Shown: piece by piece, positions 27,601 to 36,045 of the stretch
Position numbering within the stretch: position 1 is the first letter of the stretch
How the letters are laid out: every line of letters starts with the position of its first letter
Assembly (NCBI GenBank): GCA_944381365.1
Contig: CALWKW010000003.1
Location: 99,371 to 163,370, forward strand
Origin: an uncultured Christensenellaceae bacterium
GTDB taxonomy: Bacteria > Bacillota > Clostridia > Christensenellales > UBA3700
Length of the DNA stretch: 64,000 bases
Reading direction: 5' to 3'
Made by a program: the position numbers and the translations under genes
Notes under the pieces: model-generated
Databases searched by the model: none
Told to the model about the DNA's origin: nothing
The model's input: the letters and a program-made list of their open reading frames with translations, nothing else

Positions 27601-28675
27601 TTTCTAAAAATCTTTCTATATTAAAATAATATTGAAAATGGTTCTCTCCTCTGACTATGTGTTCATATCTTAAAAACTCCGATAATTCAAATACTTTTTT
27701 CAAATTCTCTTTATTTTCTTCTACTTTGTCGTTATTAATCGGTCTTAAATAATCTTTCATTCCTAATTTTAACATAGGTACTACTGAACCTCTGTTAACT
27801 CCGAATAATGGCGTCTCATCTTCAGTGTTTTGGGGGAAACATTCTTTGCAATTTTTTGCTTTTTCCCAATTAACCGGAACATATATTAAATTATTTATTT
27901 GACTCTTACTTATATATTCAAAGCAATTGCCCGCATTTAAGTAACCATCATTGTATACCCAATAATCATTTCCCTCTTGGTTTCCTAACGTTATCAGGGA
28001 AATAAATTTGCAAGTTAATTCCGAAAGATTGTCTTTAATATTGGTATCTTCGACAAATTTTGCAATCATTTTATCCATGGTAGAAAGAGTGGTATTTATT
28101 GGCACAATAAATATACAGATCGTATCTTTTAAATTAAAGGTGTTTTCTTCATTTCCTTCCTCAATAACAAATCTGTCCGTAACATTTTTCAGAATTTTTA
28201 AATTTTTAATTTCCACTTCAGAATTTCTTGCACCATCTGCATTTAAAACAGAGTTGGTTTTGTAAACACAATAACTGCATTTTTTAATTCCCAGATTCAC
28301 TTGATTATCAATAAATATTTTCTTTAATTCTTGCAAATATAATTCAGAATAGTTTTCGTAACTTATTAAAACTACATTTTTGTTGTTATAATCTTTTTCC
28401 TTTTCCTTAATTAATTTATGAAATGACAATTGAGCAAAATGTTGATTATAGTAATTATTATGGAACAATAGCTCTGCCTCTATAAAATCCGTAAAATGAA
28501 TCTTTGAGCCTGCATGCGTATGACAATTGCATATTTTACAACCAAACTGTTCCTTCTGTTGCATATCAGTACTTAAAATCTTTTTTACATCTTCTATAAA
28601 AGGCATTTCTTGTTTTTGGTCGAGCGTCGGATATTTTATATAATGAAAAGGATAGTTTTTATTGTCTTTACTCAT
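24641..28675 (-). CDS. Giant protein with phosphoribosyltransferase motif and Cys knuckles
   Basis: A 1344-residue soluble protein. Around residue 455 it carries HYVDDTIHSGST, the PRPP-binding loop pattern of type I phosphoribosyltransferases, preceded by a strand and turn (SIVFDFIVAPRHQTNALWV) placed like the upstream half of that fold. Four CxxC pairs (near residues 46, 133, 276 and 530) suggest bound zinc. The long middle is helical and charged. Near the C-terminus, FIILLMAMNVVEHQ and KGLQFVSN recall a degenerate GHKL ATPase N-box and strand, a weak inference. I start at the ATG at 28675, preceded by AAAAGG; it lies 5 bp after the upstream gene. Ordinary salvage enzymes are only about 200 residues. 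Confidence 0.65.
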   Translation of the reverse strand: MSKDNKNYPFHYIKYPTLDQKQEMPFIEDVKKILSTDMQQKEQFGCKICNCHTHAGSKIHFTDFIEAELLFHNNYYNQHFAQLSFHKLIKEKEKDYNNKNVVLISYENYSELYLQELKKIFIDNQVNLGIKKCSYCVYKTNSVLNADGARNSEVEIKNLKILKNVTDRFVIEEGNEENTFNLKDTICIFIVPINTTLSTMDKMIAKFVEDTNIKDNLSELTCKFISLITLGNQEGNDYWVYNDGYLNAGNCFEYISKSQINNLIYVPVNWEKAKNCKECFPQNTEDETPLFGVNRGSVVPMLKLGMKDYLRPINNDKVEENKENLKKVFELSEFLRYEHIVRGENHFQYYFNIERFLEKYKNKIQDDYLNKVKLGLKDNIDSIVFDFIVAPRHQTNALWVSTVNEKVFNGLARIMYFDSDKEFRSNIKAKYSDFIYSLENIQNSNEDYKIRFHYVDDTIHSGSTFLRAKNLIESLTSVIKDTKKVSLFDSVILLVNRLSIDTQRFYLHTDKYFQYVNVNISPMRRHDDACTLCKIKYDYYKIRQSCSLNKLADICSDVIIGHREVDILDKTSNQVKRNKFNIFEKRLIFYITHYLMERVSNKIVMDQGDDKPIDIESNTEDIIKVLEKVYCDNKKCTSQHIEKSKDLSEEKFKIIWQIAFIKAISRPFFSYHIRQRQAAFKFCLQKLNRVLENHKSQYSIEESMLVLTLVKALVDMNSNFILREDNFNKLVYLSVSNANKMFYQDDEEWDKYVKYRLWKSESVLHYFKKLIMLCRDTTKSLKLEELLINKSFWESKDKDSSENIINKELYLENNIIIKECLSKESNLELISNNIDKAKEMYFLTNFWELVNKNASGNNIQEIVKKYKVLKDNIYLFFSSHIRANNNLDQNVKELFGKDDVKALWFVRDATEKNKLFKYFSLTKDLNISNNSLMDSQWGKINYKQVFYSDDNITKIDRALNTKQDIYFLKEEENESNKSIIIRFSKNKEIGTALENNGKTENEQYQKNIDESIYLQLWGFNKEEQSHWFVLKIIMTLRDDVAKMISNINLQEMIEEYKLDMQRTALSINKSSTHSKAEKYFMANPCTLGINDNIDEGMTINESLNTLFENQEGLDFYDSENNVICEKDVYGLMMRNIGNIKNLDQKKWILYDKYFQLLADEIISSLYRKIIKYGENEFLNIIDKTNLDLKIALKQLFGLKDNQISLVIHKLDKIKVCNIKFDFKSDATFSKRLATETNIDSNIFIILLMAMNVVEHQKDKDQYQLKVYVNEKGLQFVSNAEDEEDIKYGKRFWHIPPWVFPANDQHITLWTFMHLKDFKVCVKQEKKQFIVEFNLGDDNYDNKIL

Positions 28676-28680
28676 AATAA

Positions 28681-31479
28681 TCAAACCTTTTGTATTTTAT
28701 TTAATATTTCCACAATTGTGGTTATTTCACTATACATAGCACCATTAGAAAGTGCCATTTTTAATACTTTTTCCTTTACTTCATCCAGGTTATTTCCGTC
28801 GAAAATTATTTCTTTTCCACTTTCATAACATCGCAAATATATAGCTATATTTTTTAAGTTTTCAAAATCACTCTTTGCTTCATTTGCATAGTTTTTTGAA
28901 TAATATATTGCTATAATTCTTGTTGCTTCTAATAATTCAAAATCTGTAAGATTAATTAATGCAATTGGAATAATTATATCATTTCCCACAATTGCCATTT
29001 TTCTATCTATTGCATATAATAAGATCCCTTTTATAATTGTTTCAAAATATTTGTTGCTATTGTAATCCTTAATGTTGCTATAAAAGTTAATACAAAAACT
29101 AGCTTTATCATCTTCTATTCCAGTGTTTTTATTTCTCACACAATCTTCTATTTCTTTTTTGACAGCTCTTATGTTCTCAATTTTATCTTTGTCACTATTT
29201 AACTTAGTTAATAGTTTTTCTTTAGAAATTATATAAAGAGGCGCTTCATTATTAAGCTTGTTTATGTCTTCCTTGATAATTATTTCGTCATCAACAGTAT
29301 TGCTCCGATTTGAATAAAAATGATTTAATGGCAGTAAAATCTTATAACAAGTTCCACTTAAACTTTTATTCGGAACTTTTTCTCTTATCATATTTAAATA
29401 TTGATCTTTCAGTAAATCGTTATCTTTGATGTCGATTCCTAACATTTTAGCAATTTGATTTTTATTTTCTTCAATATACTTAAAAACCGACATTTTAAAA
29501 ACACCATTTTTAAATACATCGTCAAGATTATCGTAATATAATCCAAAACCAGAAACAAATAATAACCCCTTCCTGGCAGTTAAAATATTGTTGAAAATTT
29601 CAAGTCCATAGTGTAATATGTAATTTTCGTTATTCATTCTATAAAATTTATTACGCTCTTCTATCTGCCCGTCGTCAGGTTTAAAGAAAAACTTTAAATC
29701 AACTTTATCTAAATAACTATTCTTCTTTAAAAAACTTTCAGGTACTGATTGGTTATTTAAGTCAGATATATACACTTCCAAAAAAAACGGCGTGTCAATA
29801 TAATCAAAATATTCCTCTTTGTATGTAGAATTTAAATATTCAATATGCTCAGGCTTTCTTACATTATCACTTATTATCCCCTTTGCTCTATCAAAAATTC
29901 GCATACTAAACACTCCGCCATTCGCATGAATGACTGCATTTTCCAACAATTGCAGTATACCTTCTGCTATAGAAATTGATTCAAAAAGCGTTGAAACTAC
30001 AGTGCTATGAAGTTTGTAATCATCAATGTCCAGCAATAAATTTTTTATATCATATTTGTTTTTTATCTGTTTGTATAACTTATAATTTTCCCAACTTTGC
30101 AAATCCTGTTTAGACAGAATTAAATCATTTATCCCTATTTTGTTTATTTTAGTTTCTGTTTTAAATTTCAAAAGCAAATTATTTCTATAATAATTATCAT
30201 ACATTGCAAAGATACAAACAGCCAAAAAAGGTATTTGTGAAATATAATTATTGTAAAACTCATCGTTTGCGTAGGCTATCCTACGCAATTTTGTATACGC
30301 TGCTGATTGATTATCTTCAAAATCTTCAAATAAATATTTTTGACACAATCTAAAATATGCCCAAAATTTTCGTCCCTTCTTATTATCAATACAATCCTCA
30401 AATGAATCTGGCTTGATTGTTATAAGGTCTTCCTCTTTAGCTCCTTTAGTAATTATATCCCAAAATTCACGACTAATTGGAGACTGAAACAAGTTTAAGC
30501 CTTCTTTATCAATAAAAGCTAAAGGTGGCAACTTCCCAATGTATTCTAGATTATTTATAAGAATTTTATTGTTGCAAATAACAAAAATCCCATCGTTAAT
30601 AGCTATGTTTAAATATGCAATTAACCTAAAATAGTTATCTTGAGTTACCGAAATATCTAGGAAAACAGGCTTGCCTTCAGTACTTTTCTTTATTTTATAA
30701 CATAACAAAATTACTGAATTTAATATAGCAAAATTAATATTCTTTGTTTTGTCTATAAATTTCAAAACAAATGGCTTCTGAGTCTTTAAACTATTAAGAT
30801 AATAACTATAATAATTACTCATATCCTCTAACTTTGAAGAATCGCATATTAGATCATAAGATGAATTTCTAAAATTTAATGAGTATTCAAAGCTAACGTA
30901 ATATTCTTTTGTTTTTAATTGCAGATTATTAAGTTCAACGAGCATTAAAAAATCTTCAGTTTCTTGTACAACCAAATTCACTTTAAGTGCCACATTTACA
31001 ATGGTTTTATGTTTAGCGTTTTTATAAATTAATTCTGTAACTGATTTTAATTCATCAATATTGAAAATAGTTAATTCCAATATAAGACTAATCTTTTCTG
31101 CTATATCTGAATAAATTTTTTTATCCGATAACTTTATATATCCGTTAAAAATTCTTTCTAAATCGTGTTTATCTCTTTTAACAAACCTAAAAATCCAATT
31201 TGAAAACTCTTTTCTAATATTATTTATATTGTTTTCTTTATAACAAAATATATCACCAAACTTTTCTTTATAATCCTCCATTTGTTCTATATAAATATTA
31301 ACAATTACAGAATCTGAAAACAATAATTCCTTTACCCTATTCTCGATATGATTATAACATTCTACAAGTTTTCTTAATTCAAGAGAAGACTTTATATCGA
31401 TTATGATATCTTTCGTATTTTTGGGGTATTTTATAAGATTTTCGAATTCCTTTACAGAACGTATAGCAAGAAAAGCCAT
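28681..31479 (-). CDS. GHKL/HATPase-domain protein, first gene of the conflict operon
   Basis: A 932-residue soluble protein. From about residue 505 to 718 the ATP-binding boxes of the GHKL fold can be read: N-box ILQLLENAVIHANGG, a D-box-like VYISDLNNQ, a G-box HYGLEIFNNIL, and the closing SGTCYKILLPL. There is no phospho-acceptor His domain, receiver or membrane segment, so it is not an ordinary sensor kinase. The N-terminal 500 residues and C-terminal 200 are unmatched; residues 230-320 alternate strands and helices. An AAAGGAAAA site precedes the ATG. The first gene of the unit, it could act as an ATP-dependent switch for the downstream proteins. Confidence 0.7.
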   Translation of the reverse strand: MAFLAIRSVKEFENLIKYPKNTKDIIIDIKSSLELRKLVECYNHIENRVKELLFSDSVIVNIYIEQMEDYKEKFGDIFCYKENNINNIRKEFSNWIFRFVKRDKHDLERIFNGYIKLSDKKIYSDIAEKISLILELTIFNIDELKSVTELIYKNAKHKTIVNVALKVNLVVQETEDFLMLVELNNLQLKTKEYYVSFEYSLNFRNSSYDLICDSSKLEDMSNYYSYYLNSLKTQKPFVLKFIDKTKNINFAILNSVILLCYKIKKSTEGKPVFLDISVTQDNYFRLIAYLNIAINDGIFVICNNKILINNLEYIGKLPPLAFIDKEGLNLFQSPISREFWDIITKGAKEEDLITIKPDSFEDCIDNKKGRKFWAYFRLCQKYLFEDFEDNQSAAYTKLRRIAYANDEFYNNYISQIPFLAVCIFAMYDNYYRNNLLLKFKTETKINKIGINDLILSKQDLQSWENYKLYKQIKNKYDIKNLLLDIDDYKLHSTVVSTLFESISIAEGILQLLENAVIHANGGVFSMRIFDRAKGIISDNVRKPEHIEYLNSTYKEEYFDYIDTPFFLEVYISDLNNQSVPESFLKKNSYLDKVDLKFFFKPDDGQIEERNKFYRMNNENYILHYGLEIFNNILTARKGLLFVSGFGLYYDNLDDVFKNGVFKMSVFKYIEENKNQIAKMLGIDIKDNDLLKDQYLNMIREKVPNKSLSGTCYKILLPLNHFYSNRSNTVDDEIIIKEDINKLNNEAPLYIISKEKLLTKLNSDKDKIENIRAVKKEIEDCVRNKNTGIEDDKASFCINFYSNIKDYNSNKYFETIIKGILLYAIDRKMAIVGNDIIIPIALINLTDFELLEATRIIAIYYSKNYANEAKSDFENLKNIAIYLRCYESGKEIIFDGNNLDEVKEKVLKMALSNGAMYSEITTIVEILNKIQKV

Positions 31480-31621
31480 TTTAATAAATTTTCCTTTGTT
31501 AAATCTTATGCTTTTAGAATATATGACACATTATATATAATCAATATATAAGGCAAATTTGGGCAAATTTTGTACAACTTTGGCACTTCTTAAGTCAATT
31601 AATTAATATTTATGTCATTAT
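31480..31621. promoter_or_regulatory. Promoter region of the conflict operon, with direct repeats
   Basis: On the minus strand a TATAAT-like -10 (near 31535) and a TTGCCT -35 can be proposed with a 15-16 bp spacer, which is imperfect. A direct repeat GGCAAATTT (31552-31560 and 31562-31570), spaced one DNA turn apart, overlaps the -35 region and could bind a regulator. Confidence 0.45.
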
Positions 31622-32794
31622 TTAGTTATTAACTTTGTTCCTTTCAAATATTATTATAATCAATATATTCATTAAAATAATCAATAACAACATTATAAAA
31701 GATAAAAGTATTCCTATAAAAAATGCATTAACTTGCAATACTAATCCTATTCCAAAAATATTGAGTAGAATATTTGTAATTAAGTGATAAACACCTAAAC
31801 ATATAGGAATAGCGATTATGACGGAAATAATTGATAAAAAAACTAATTCGCATAGCAATATACCTATAACATTCGAGCGCGTAAAACCCAGTGCTCGCAT
31901 AGCAAAGATATAATTCGTTTTTTGCATAATAATTTTTTTTATCATTGCAACTTGAAAAAGAACATAGCTGGTTAAAAACACAATACCGGTTAAACAAAGA
32001 ACTTTACTTATAAACTCTCCTATTTTTTCAACTTCTTCTATAGCCTTAGGAGTATTATTTAGATAATATGTTTCTATTCCAGAATTATTTAATTTATTGA
32101 TTATGTTATCCTTATCTTTTAATTCGCAAAAAATATAATTGCCCCCCACTCTATCGTTTAATTTTGTAAAACAGACACCTACCTGAGAACTTTCAAACCA
32201 AGAGATATTTTTTATCTTATCATCGATAATACCAACGATTATGACGTTTTCTATTAGACTAATGGTTTGTCCATTATTATCATAGACAAATGATATTCTT
32301 TCTCCAATGAGTCTTTCAATATCTAAAAATCCGCATTTTGACAATATATCTTTACTTAAAACTATTTCATCGGCATTACCTGCGGCCTTTCCATAGAGAT
32401 ATAATTCATTACCTCCAATATAGTTATATTCTTTTTCAAAAACCTCAGGCATATTTCCGCCTTCTGTATAGTAAATTTCTGTCATTACATGGAATTCACC
32501 AACCCCATTAATTAACATTTTACCCGCAAAATTTTCATGATTCATTTTAATATTTTCCAAATATTCATCACTGTGTATTCCATAATTTTCCAGTTTGTTT
32601 TCCCCCAATGACGCATAAACCATGTTGGAGCTGAGCCTGCTTCTTTTAATATTTTCCATTTCTTCGTTAATGCTTGTACTTATAGTAACAGTCAATAATG
32701 TCAACAACATTAATATTGTTATAATAAAGCAGAAAAGCAAGCTTCTTATTGGATTTCTTCTTATATTTTTTAATGAAAAAATTATAGTTTTCAT
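31622..32794 (-). CDS. FtsX-like ABC permease
   Basis: Membrane subunit of a MacB/LolCDE-type ABC transporter, 390 residues. One hydrophobic segment near residues 18-38, a periplasm-like extracellular domain of about 200 residues, then three C-terminal segments, the layout of FtsX/MacB permeases. The start of the C-terminal block (ALGFTRSNVIGILLCELVFL) resembles the conserved coupling region. Its start overlaps the upstream permease gene by 4 bp. This class handles antimicrobial peptides, lipoproteins or signals rather than nutrient uptake. It is the final gene of the agr-linked unit. Confidence 0.85.
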   Translation of the reverse strand: MKTIIFSLKNIRRNPIRSLLFCFIITILMLLTLLTVTISTSINEEMENIKRSRLSSNMVYASLGENKLENYGIHSDEYLENIKMNHENFAGKMLINGVGEFHVMTEIYYTEGGNMPEVFEKEYNYIGGNELYLYGKAAGNADEIVLSKDILSKCGFLDIERLIGERISFVYDNNGQTISLIENVIIVGIIDDKIKNISWFESSQVGVCFTKLNDRVGGNYIFCELKDKDNIINKLNNSGIETYYLNNTPKAIEEVEKIGEFISKVLCLTGIVFLTSYVLFQVAMIKKIIMQKTNYIFAMRALGFTRSNVIGILLCELVFLSIISVIIAIPICLGVYHLITNILLNIFGIGLVLQVNAFFIGILLSFIMLLLIILMNILIIIIFERNKVNN

Positions 32795-33885
32795 ATATTT
32801 ATTTCCCTATTGATATTTATCGATATAATTAACATAGTAAGAGTAAATATCCAAATTAAAATAATCGACAAAATCAATGTTAAAGCAAATATTGGCAAAA
32901 TCGGTATAGAGGCAAATTCCACGGACAAAATAGATACGCTCCAATACCTTATTATTCTGTCAAAAGCAAACGCCAACACACACGATAACGAAGATGCAAT
33001 CATTACCAATATGCTAAATATTCCACCTATGTAACAAATTTGATTTATTTTTCTCAAACCTATATATTGCAATTTAAAATTAAAATCCTCATTCTGTTGT
33101 ATATATGTATAAAACATCAACATTAATGCAATGACTGTACCTAATGACAAAAACACCACAATTACTTTAAACATAATCTTCAATATTTCTAAACCTTGCA
33201 AGTAATCTGAAAACCCATTTTCGTCTATAATGTATTCAGATGGGATAATTTGGAATAAAAATTTTAAATTTTGCAACTCATGTGTTATTGCTATAAAAGT
33301 TTCAAATTCAACACTGTTTATTGCTATAACAAATGATGGAGTGCTATCAAATAATTCGTGCCACATTATGCTGTTATAAATACCGTATACTATATAATTT
33401 TTGTCTTGCTTATCTTCTGATACGATCTGCAATGAATCTCCGACTTTTACATTAAGCAAAGTTGCTATATCTTTTGACAACCATATGCATTCCTTTTTGT
33501 TAACGAATCCATTGCCTTGTATAATTAATTTGTCCAAAATTTGAGAAAATGATGTAGAGATATTTATTGCTACTCCTCCTGAATAATCATAAATAAAAAC
33601 ATCCTGTTCTTCTGCCTTTAAAAAAATATTATAGGTCATTGATTCTTGTGTAGAATAAATGTAAATATTTTTATTGTCAAATTCTGATAAGTCAAGATCG
33701 CTGTCGATTTTTAAAGAAAAACCGTCGCTATCTTGTAACGGTCCATAATAATTGCTATTTATCTGTTTGCAATAAAAAGCCATAACCCCTGTAATTGAAA
33801 ACAATACAGCAAGTATAACTGAGTATATAAGAAATTGCGAAAAATTATATTTTATTTCTTTTATAGTAAAATAGACCATCTTCAC
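32791..33885 (-). CDS. FtsX-like ABC permease
   Basis: Second permease, 364 residues, with the same layout: one N-terminal membrane segment (FLIYSVILAVLFSITGVMAF), an extracellular domain, and three C-terminal segments. It is divergent in sequence from the neighbouring permease, so the pair probably forms a heterodimer. Starts and stops overlap by 4 bp with both neighbours (ATPase gene upstream, permease downstream), indicating coupled translation and a fixed ratio of subunits. Confidence 0.85.
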   Translation of the reverse strand: MKMVYFTIKEIKYNFSQFLIYSVILAVLFSITGVMAFYCKQINSNYYGPLQDSDGFSLKIDSDLDLSEFDNKNIYIYSTQESMTYNIFLKAEEQDVFIYDYSGGVAINISTSFSQILDKLIIQGNGFVNKKECIWLSKDIATLLNVKVGDSLQIVSEDKQDKNYIVYGIYNSIMWHELFDSTPSFVIAINSVEFETFIAITHELQNLKFLFQIIPSEYIIDENGFSDYLQGLEILKIMFKVIVVFLSLGTVIALMLMFYTYIQQNEDFNFKLQYIGLRKINQICYIGGIFSILVMIASSLSCVLAFAFDRIIRYWSVSILSVEFASIPILPIFALTLILSIILIWIFTLTMLIISININREINI

Positions 33886-34547
33886 AAAAATTTACCATCT
33901 TCCATTCTTATTATTCTATCCGCTAACAAAGCATCCTCTTCTTGATGAGTTACCATCAAAATAGTGAAACCTGATTGAACTAATTGCTTAAAAATTCCCA
34001 TAATTACTTCTCCATTATATCTATCTAAATTCCCGCACGGTTCATCTGCAAATAGAATTTCAGGATTATTAATAACAGCTCTTGCAATCGCCACTCTTTG
34101 TTTTTCTCCGCCAGATAATCCTCCTGCACTTTTATTGAGTATATTATCAATATTAAGTTGTTTTGCTAATGAATTTATTCTCTCTATTCTTTCCTTTTTT
34201 TTAATTCCACCTGACAAAATTAATGGGATCTCAATATTTTCAAAAGCCGTGTATTTATTTTCAAGTGCAAAAGTTTGAAATATAAAACCAAATTTATTAT
34301 TCCTTACTTGGCAAAGTTTTTTTTCTTGTAATTTATATAAATCTTCTCCATCTAATATTACCTCCCCGCTATCTGGTTTTAACATACTCCCAAGACATTT
34401 AAGAAGTGTACTTTTCCCGCTTCCGGATCTTCCCGTAATGGTTATAAACTCTCCTTTTGTTACAGAAATGGAGAGTTTATTCAATACTACTTGATTGCCG
34501 TACTTTTTTATTAAATTAGTGCCTTTTAATATCTCTTGCATATTCAT
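33882..34547 (-). CDS. ABC transporter ATP-binding protein (MacB/LolD type)
   Basis: ATPase of 221 residues for the two FtsX-like permeases. Walker A GRSGSGKST near residue 38, Q-loop FIFQTFAL, signature [14 protein letters not shown], Walker B EILFADEPCGNLD and H-loop VTHQEE are all intact. The FADEP-GNLD form and the LSGGE signature are typical of the LolD/MacB/BceA group, which use ATP to drive conformational change in the permease rather than classical transport. It overlaps both adjacent genes by 4 bp. Confidence 0.92.
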   Translation of the reverse strand: MNMQEILKGTNLIKKYGNQVVLNKLSISVTKGEFITITGRSGSGKSTLLKCLGSMLKPDSGEVILDGEDLYKLQEKKLCQVRNNKFGFIFQTFALENKYTAFENIEIPLILSGGIKKKERIERINSLAKQLNIDNILNKSAGGLSGGEKQRVAIARAVINNPEILFADEPCGNLDRYNGEVIMGIFKQLVQSGFTILMVTHQEEDALLADRIIRMEDGKFL

Positions 34548-35545
34548 TTTGACTTGTATATTTCTACACTAGCAGATTCGAGCTCCACCTTTATTAATGA
34601 ATATGATTCTTCGAATCGTATACTTTCTACAGTATCTTCATACTCATTGTAGACTTTATATACTACATCCTGTACCTCAATGGTTTTAGATACAGGCAAT
34701 ACAAGCAGAGCATAATATTCGGTTTGATTTAAAAATTTATAATGGTTTGTATATATACTTGTAATTTCGACCTGATCAGATTGGCTAATTCTTACAAAGT
34801 TTTCATGAAAATCCGATGAAGGTAATTTAATAGCAAGAAGCGAATAATCATTAAAAAACTCATTGGAATACGCATTAAGATACGTTACTATATAATTCAT
34901 ATCAGAAATGCTACCGTCTTGCATAATAAATTCTTTTATACCTTCTTTATTATTAATCTTATAAACTATAGGCTCTGCGGAGTTATCGGGAGTATACGGT
35001 TTATTATCTTCTCCTATAAAAATTAGTTCCTGATTAGAATAATGATACTCTTCAATAACCAACTCGAAAGATAAGTCCTTAACTGAATTCTTTGTCTCCA
35101 AATAACAGCTATATGTGGAATCGCTTTCTTTTGAAGTTACTTCGCTTATGGCCCCGAAAAGTTTAATTGTACAAACTCCATTAGAAAAAATAGCGTCTGT
35201 CATATAAAATTTTACGTTACTGTATTTGTAATTAAATTTAACAACTGCCAAATTGCTGTCATCAAAATATTCCTTGCTATATCTCTCCTCTTTGGTGGGT
35301 TTTTGACTTATTATGTATGTATTGGCCAATTCAGAGTTTTTAAATGTTTTATAATCATCATATGTTTCTACTTTAATACCATCAATACTTTGATACTCAA
35401 TTTCTGAGACATGACTACCTTGTACTTCAGGTATCCATTTATTATCTTTATTTTGTGTAAAATATACTATAATAATTATGGTTATTACTATGATAATTAA
35501 TGTCACTAAAACTATTATTAGGTTGCTTAACGATTTTTTTGTCAT
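34544..35545 (-). CDS. Membrane-anchored extracellular protein with an internal duplication
   Basis: A 333-residue protein with a single N-terminal membrane anchor (IIVLVTLIIIVITIIIIVYF) and an outside domain; no lipobox. The outside part appears to hold two related halves: KEYFDDSNLAVVKF and NEFFNDYSLLAIKL correspond, as do the strand-rich ends STYSCYLETKNSVKDLSFEL and TEYYALLVLPVSKTIEVQDV. It overlaps the ATPase gene by 4 bp, so it is probably an accessory subunit of this transporter, in the position a MacA-type adaptor would take, though it has no coiled coil. AGGAGGAG precedes the ATG. Confidence 0.65.
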   Translation of the reverse strand: MTKKSLSNLIIVLVTLIIIVITIIIIVYFTQNKDNKWIPEVQGSHVSEIEYQSIDGIKVETYDDYKTFKNSELANTYIISQKPTKEERYSKEYFDDSNLAVVKFNYKYSNVKFYMTDAIFSNGVCTIKLFGAISEVTSKESDSTYSCYLETKNSVKDLSFELVIEEYHYSNQELIFIGEDNKPYTPDNSAEPIVYKINNKEGIKEFIMQDGSISDMNYIVTYLNAYSNEFFNDYSLLAIKLPSSDFHENFVRISQSDQVEITSIYTNHYKFLNQTEYYALLVLPVSKTIEVQDVVYKVYNEYEDTVESIRFEESYSLIKVELESASVEIYKSK

Positions 35546-35588
35546 TTATAAATCTCCTCCTATTTGTCAAATACATCGGCAAGTCTTT

Positions 35589-36008
35589 TTATATTTCTTT
35601 CGATAATATTATAGCTTTCCCATCTGTATAATATAGCCAAGCATTATAAGTTAGCAAGTTATCTACGATTTGACCGTTAAAACTTACGTTTCCACTTTTG
35701 CCTGAAATACTATCTGTTGCATTTGCCGTAAAAGAATAAGTCATATCCTCTTGATAATCAAATGATACTGGCAACCACGATAATACTGGACTTTCCAACT
35801 TTTGTCCATTCATTTTGCATTCGGGGACCAACAATTGATTAGAAGAAACTTTTGTTGTCGTCAACTCTATACTTCCATACATATAGTTGCTATATGTTCC
35901 AGTATATTTGCTAGGTATCGGATCCTCTGATGAATTACATGCTATCATTGCAGAACAAGCTATCGCCAATACACATAATACCATTATAATTAAAAAATAT
36001 CTTTTCAT
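35589..36008 (-). CDS. Small lipoprotein of unknown function
   Basis: A 139-residue lipoprotein: MKRY, a hydrophobic stretch and AMIAC lipobox with Cys at 24. The mature part is strand-rich with Thr/Ser and Tyr (KYTGTYSNYMYGSIELTTTK) and contains SFNGQ-type turns, suggesting a small beta-barrel or sandwich. It lies directly downstream of agrD, with AAGGAG before its start, and upstream of the transporter genes. A role as an immunity or ligand-binding protein for the ABC system would fit, but there is no direct sign of it. Confidence 0.65.
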   Translation of the reverse strand: MKRYFLIIMVLCVLAIACSAMIACNSSEDPIPSKYTGTYSNYMYGSIELTTTKVSSNQLLVPECKMNGQKLESPVLSWLPVSFDYQEDMTYSFTANATDSISGKSGNVSFNGQIVDNLLTYNAWLYYTDGKAIILSKEI

Positions 36009-36045
36009 AACTCTCCTTTACTTGCCGATGTATCTAAAACAAATG

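Noticed and set aside
24641..28675. Reading the phosphoribosyltransferase motif as a salvage enzyme or a second ComF
   Set aside because: The chain is far too long, lacks the ComF zinc-finger arrangement, and its neighbours are not metabolic.
28681..31479. Ordinary two-component histidine kinase
   Set aside because: GHKL boxes are present but there is no His acceptor domain, membrane segment or response regulator nearby in this operon.
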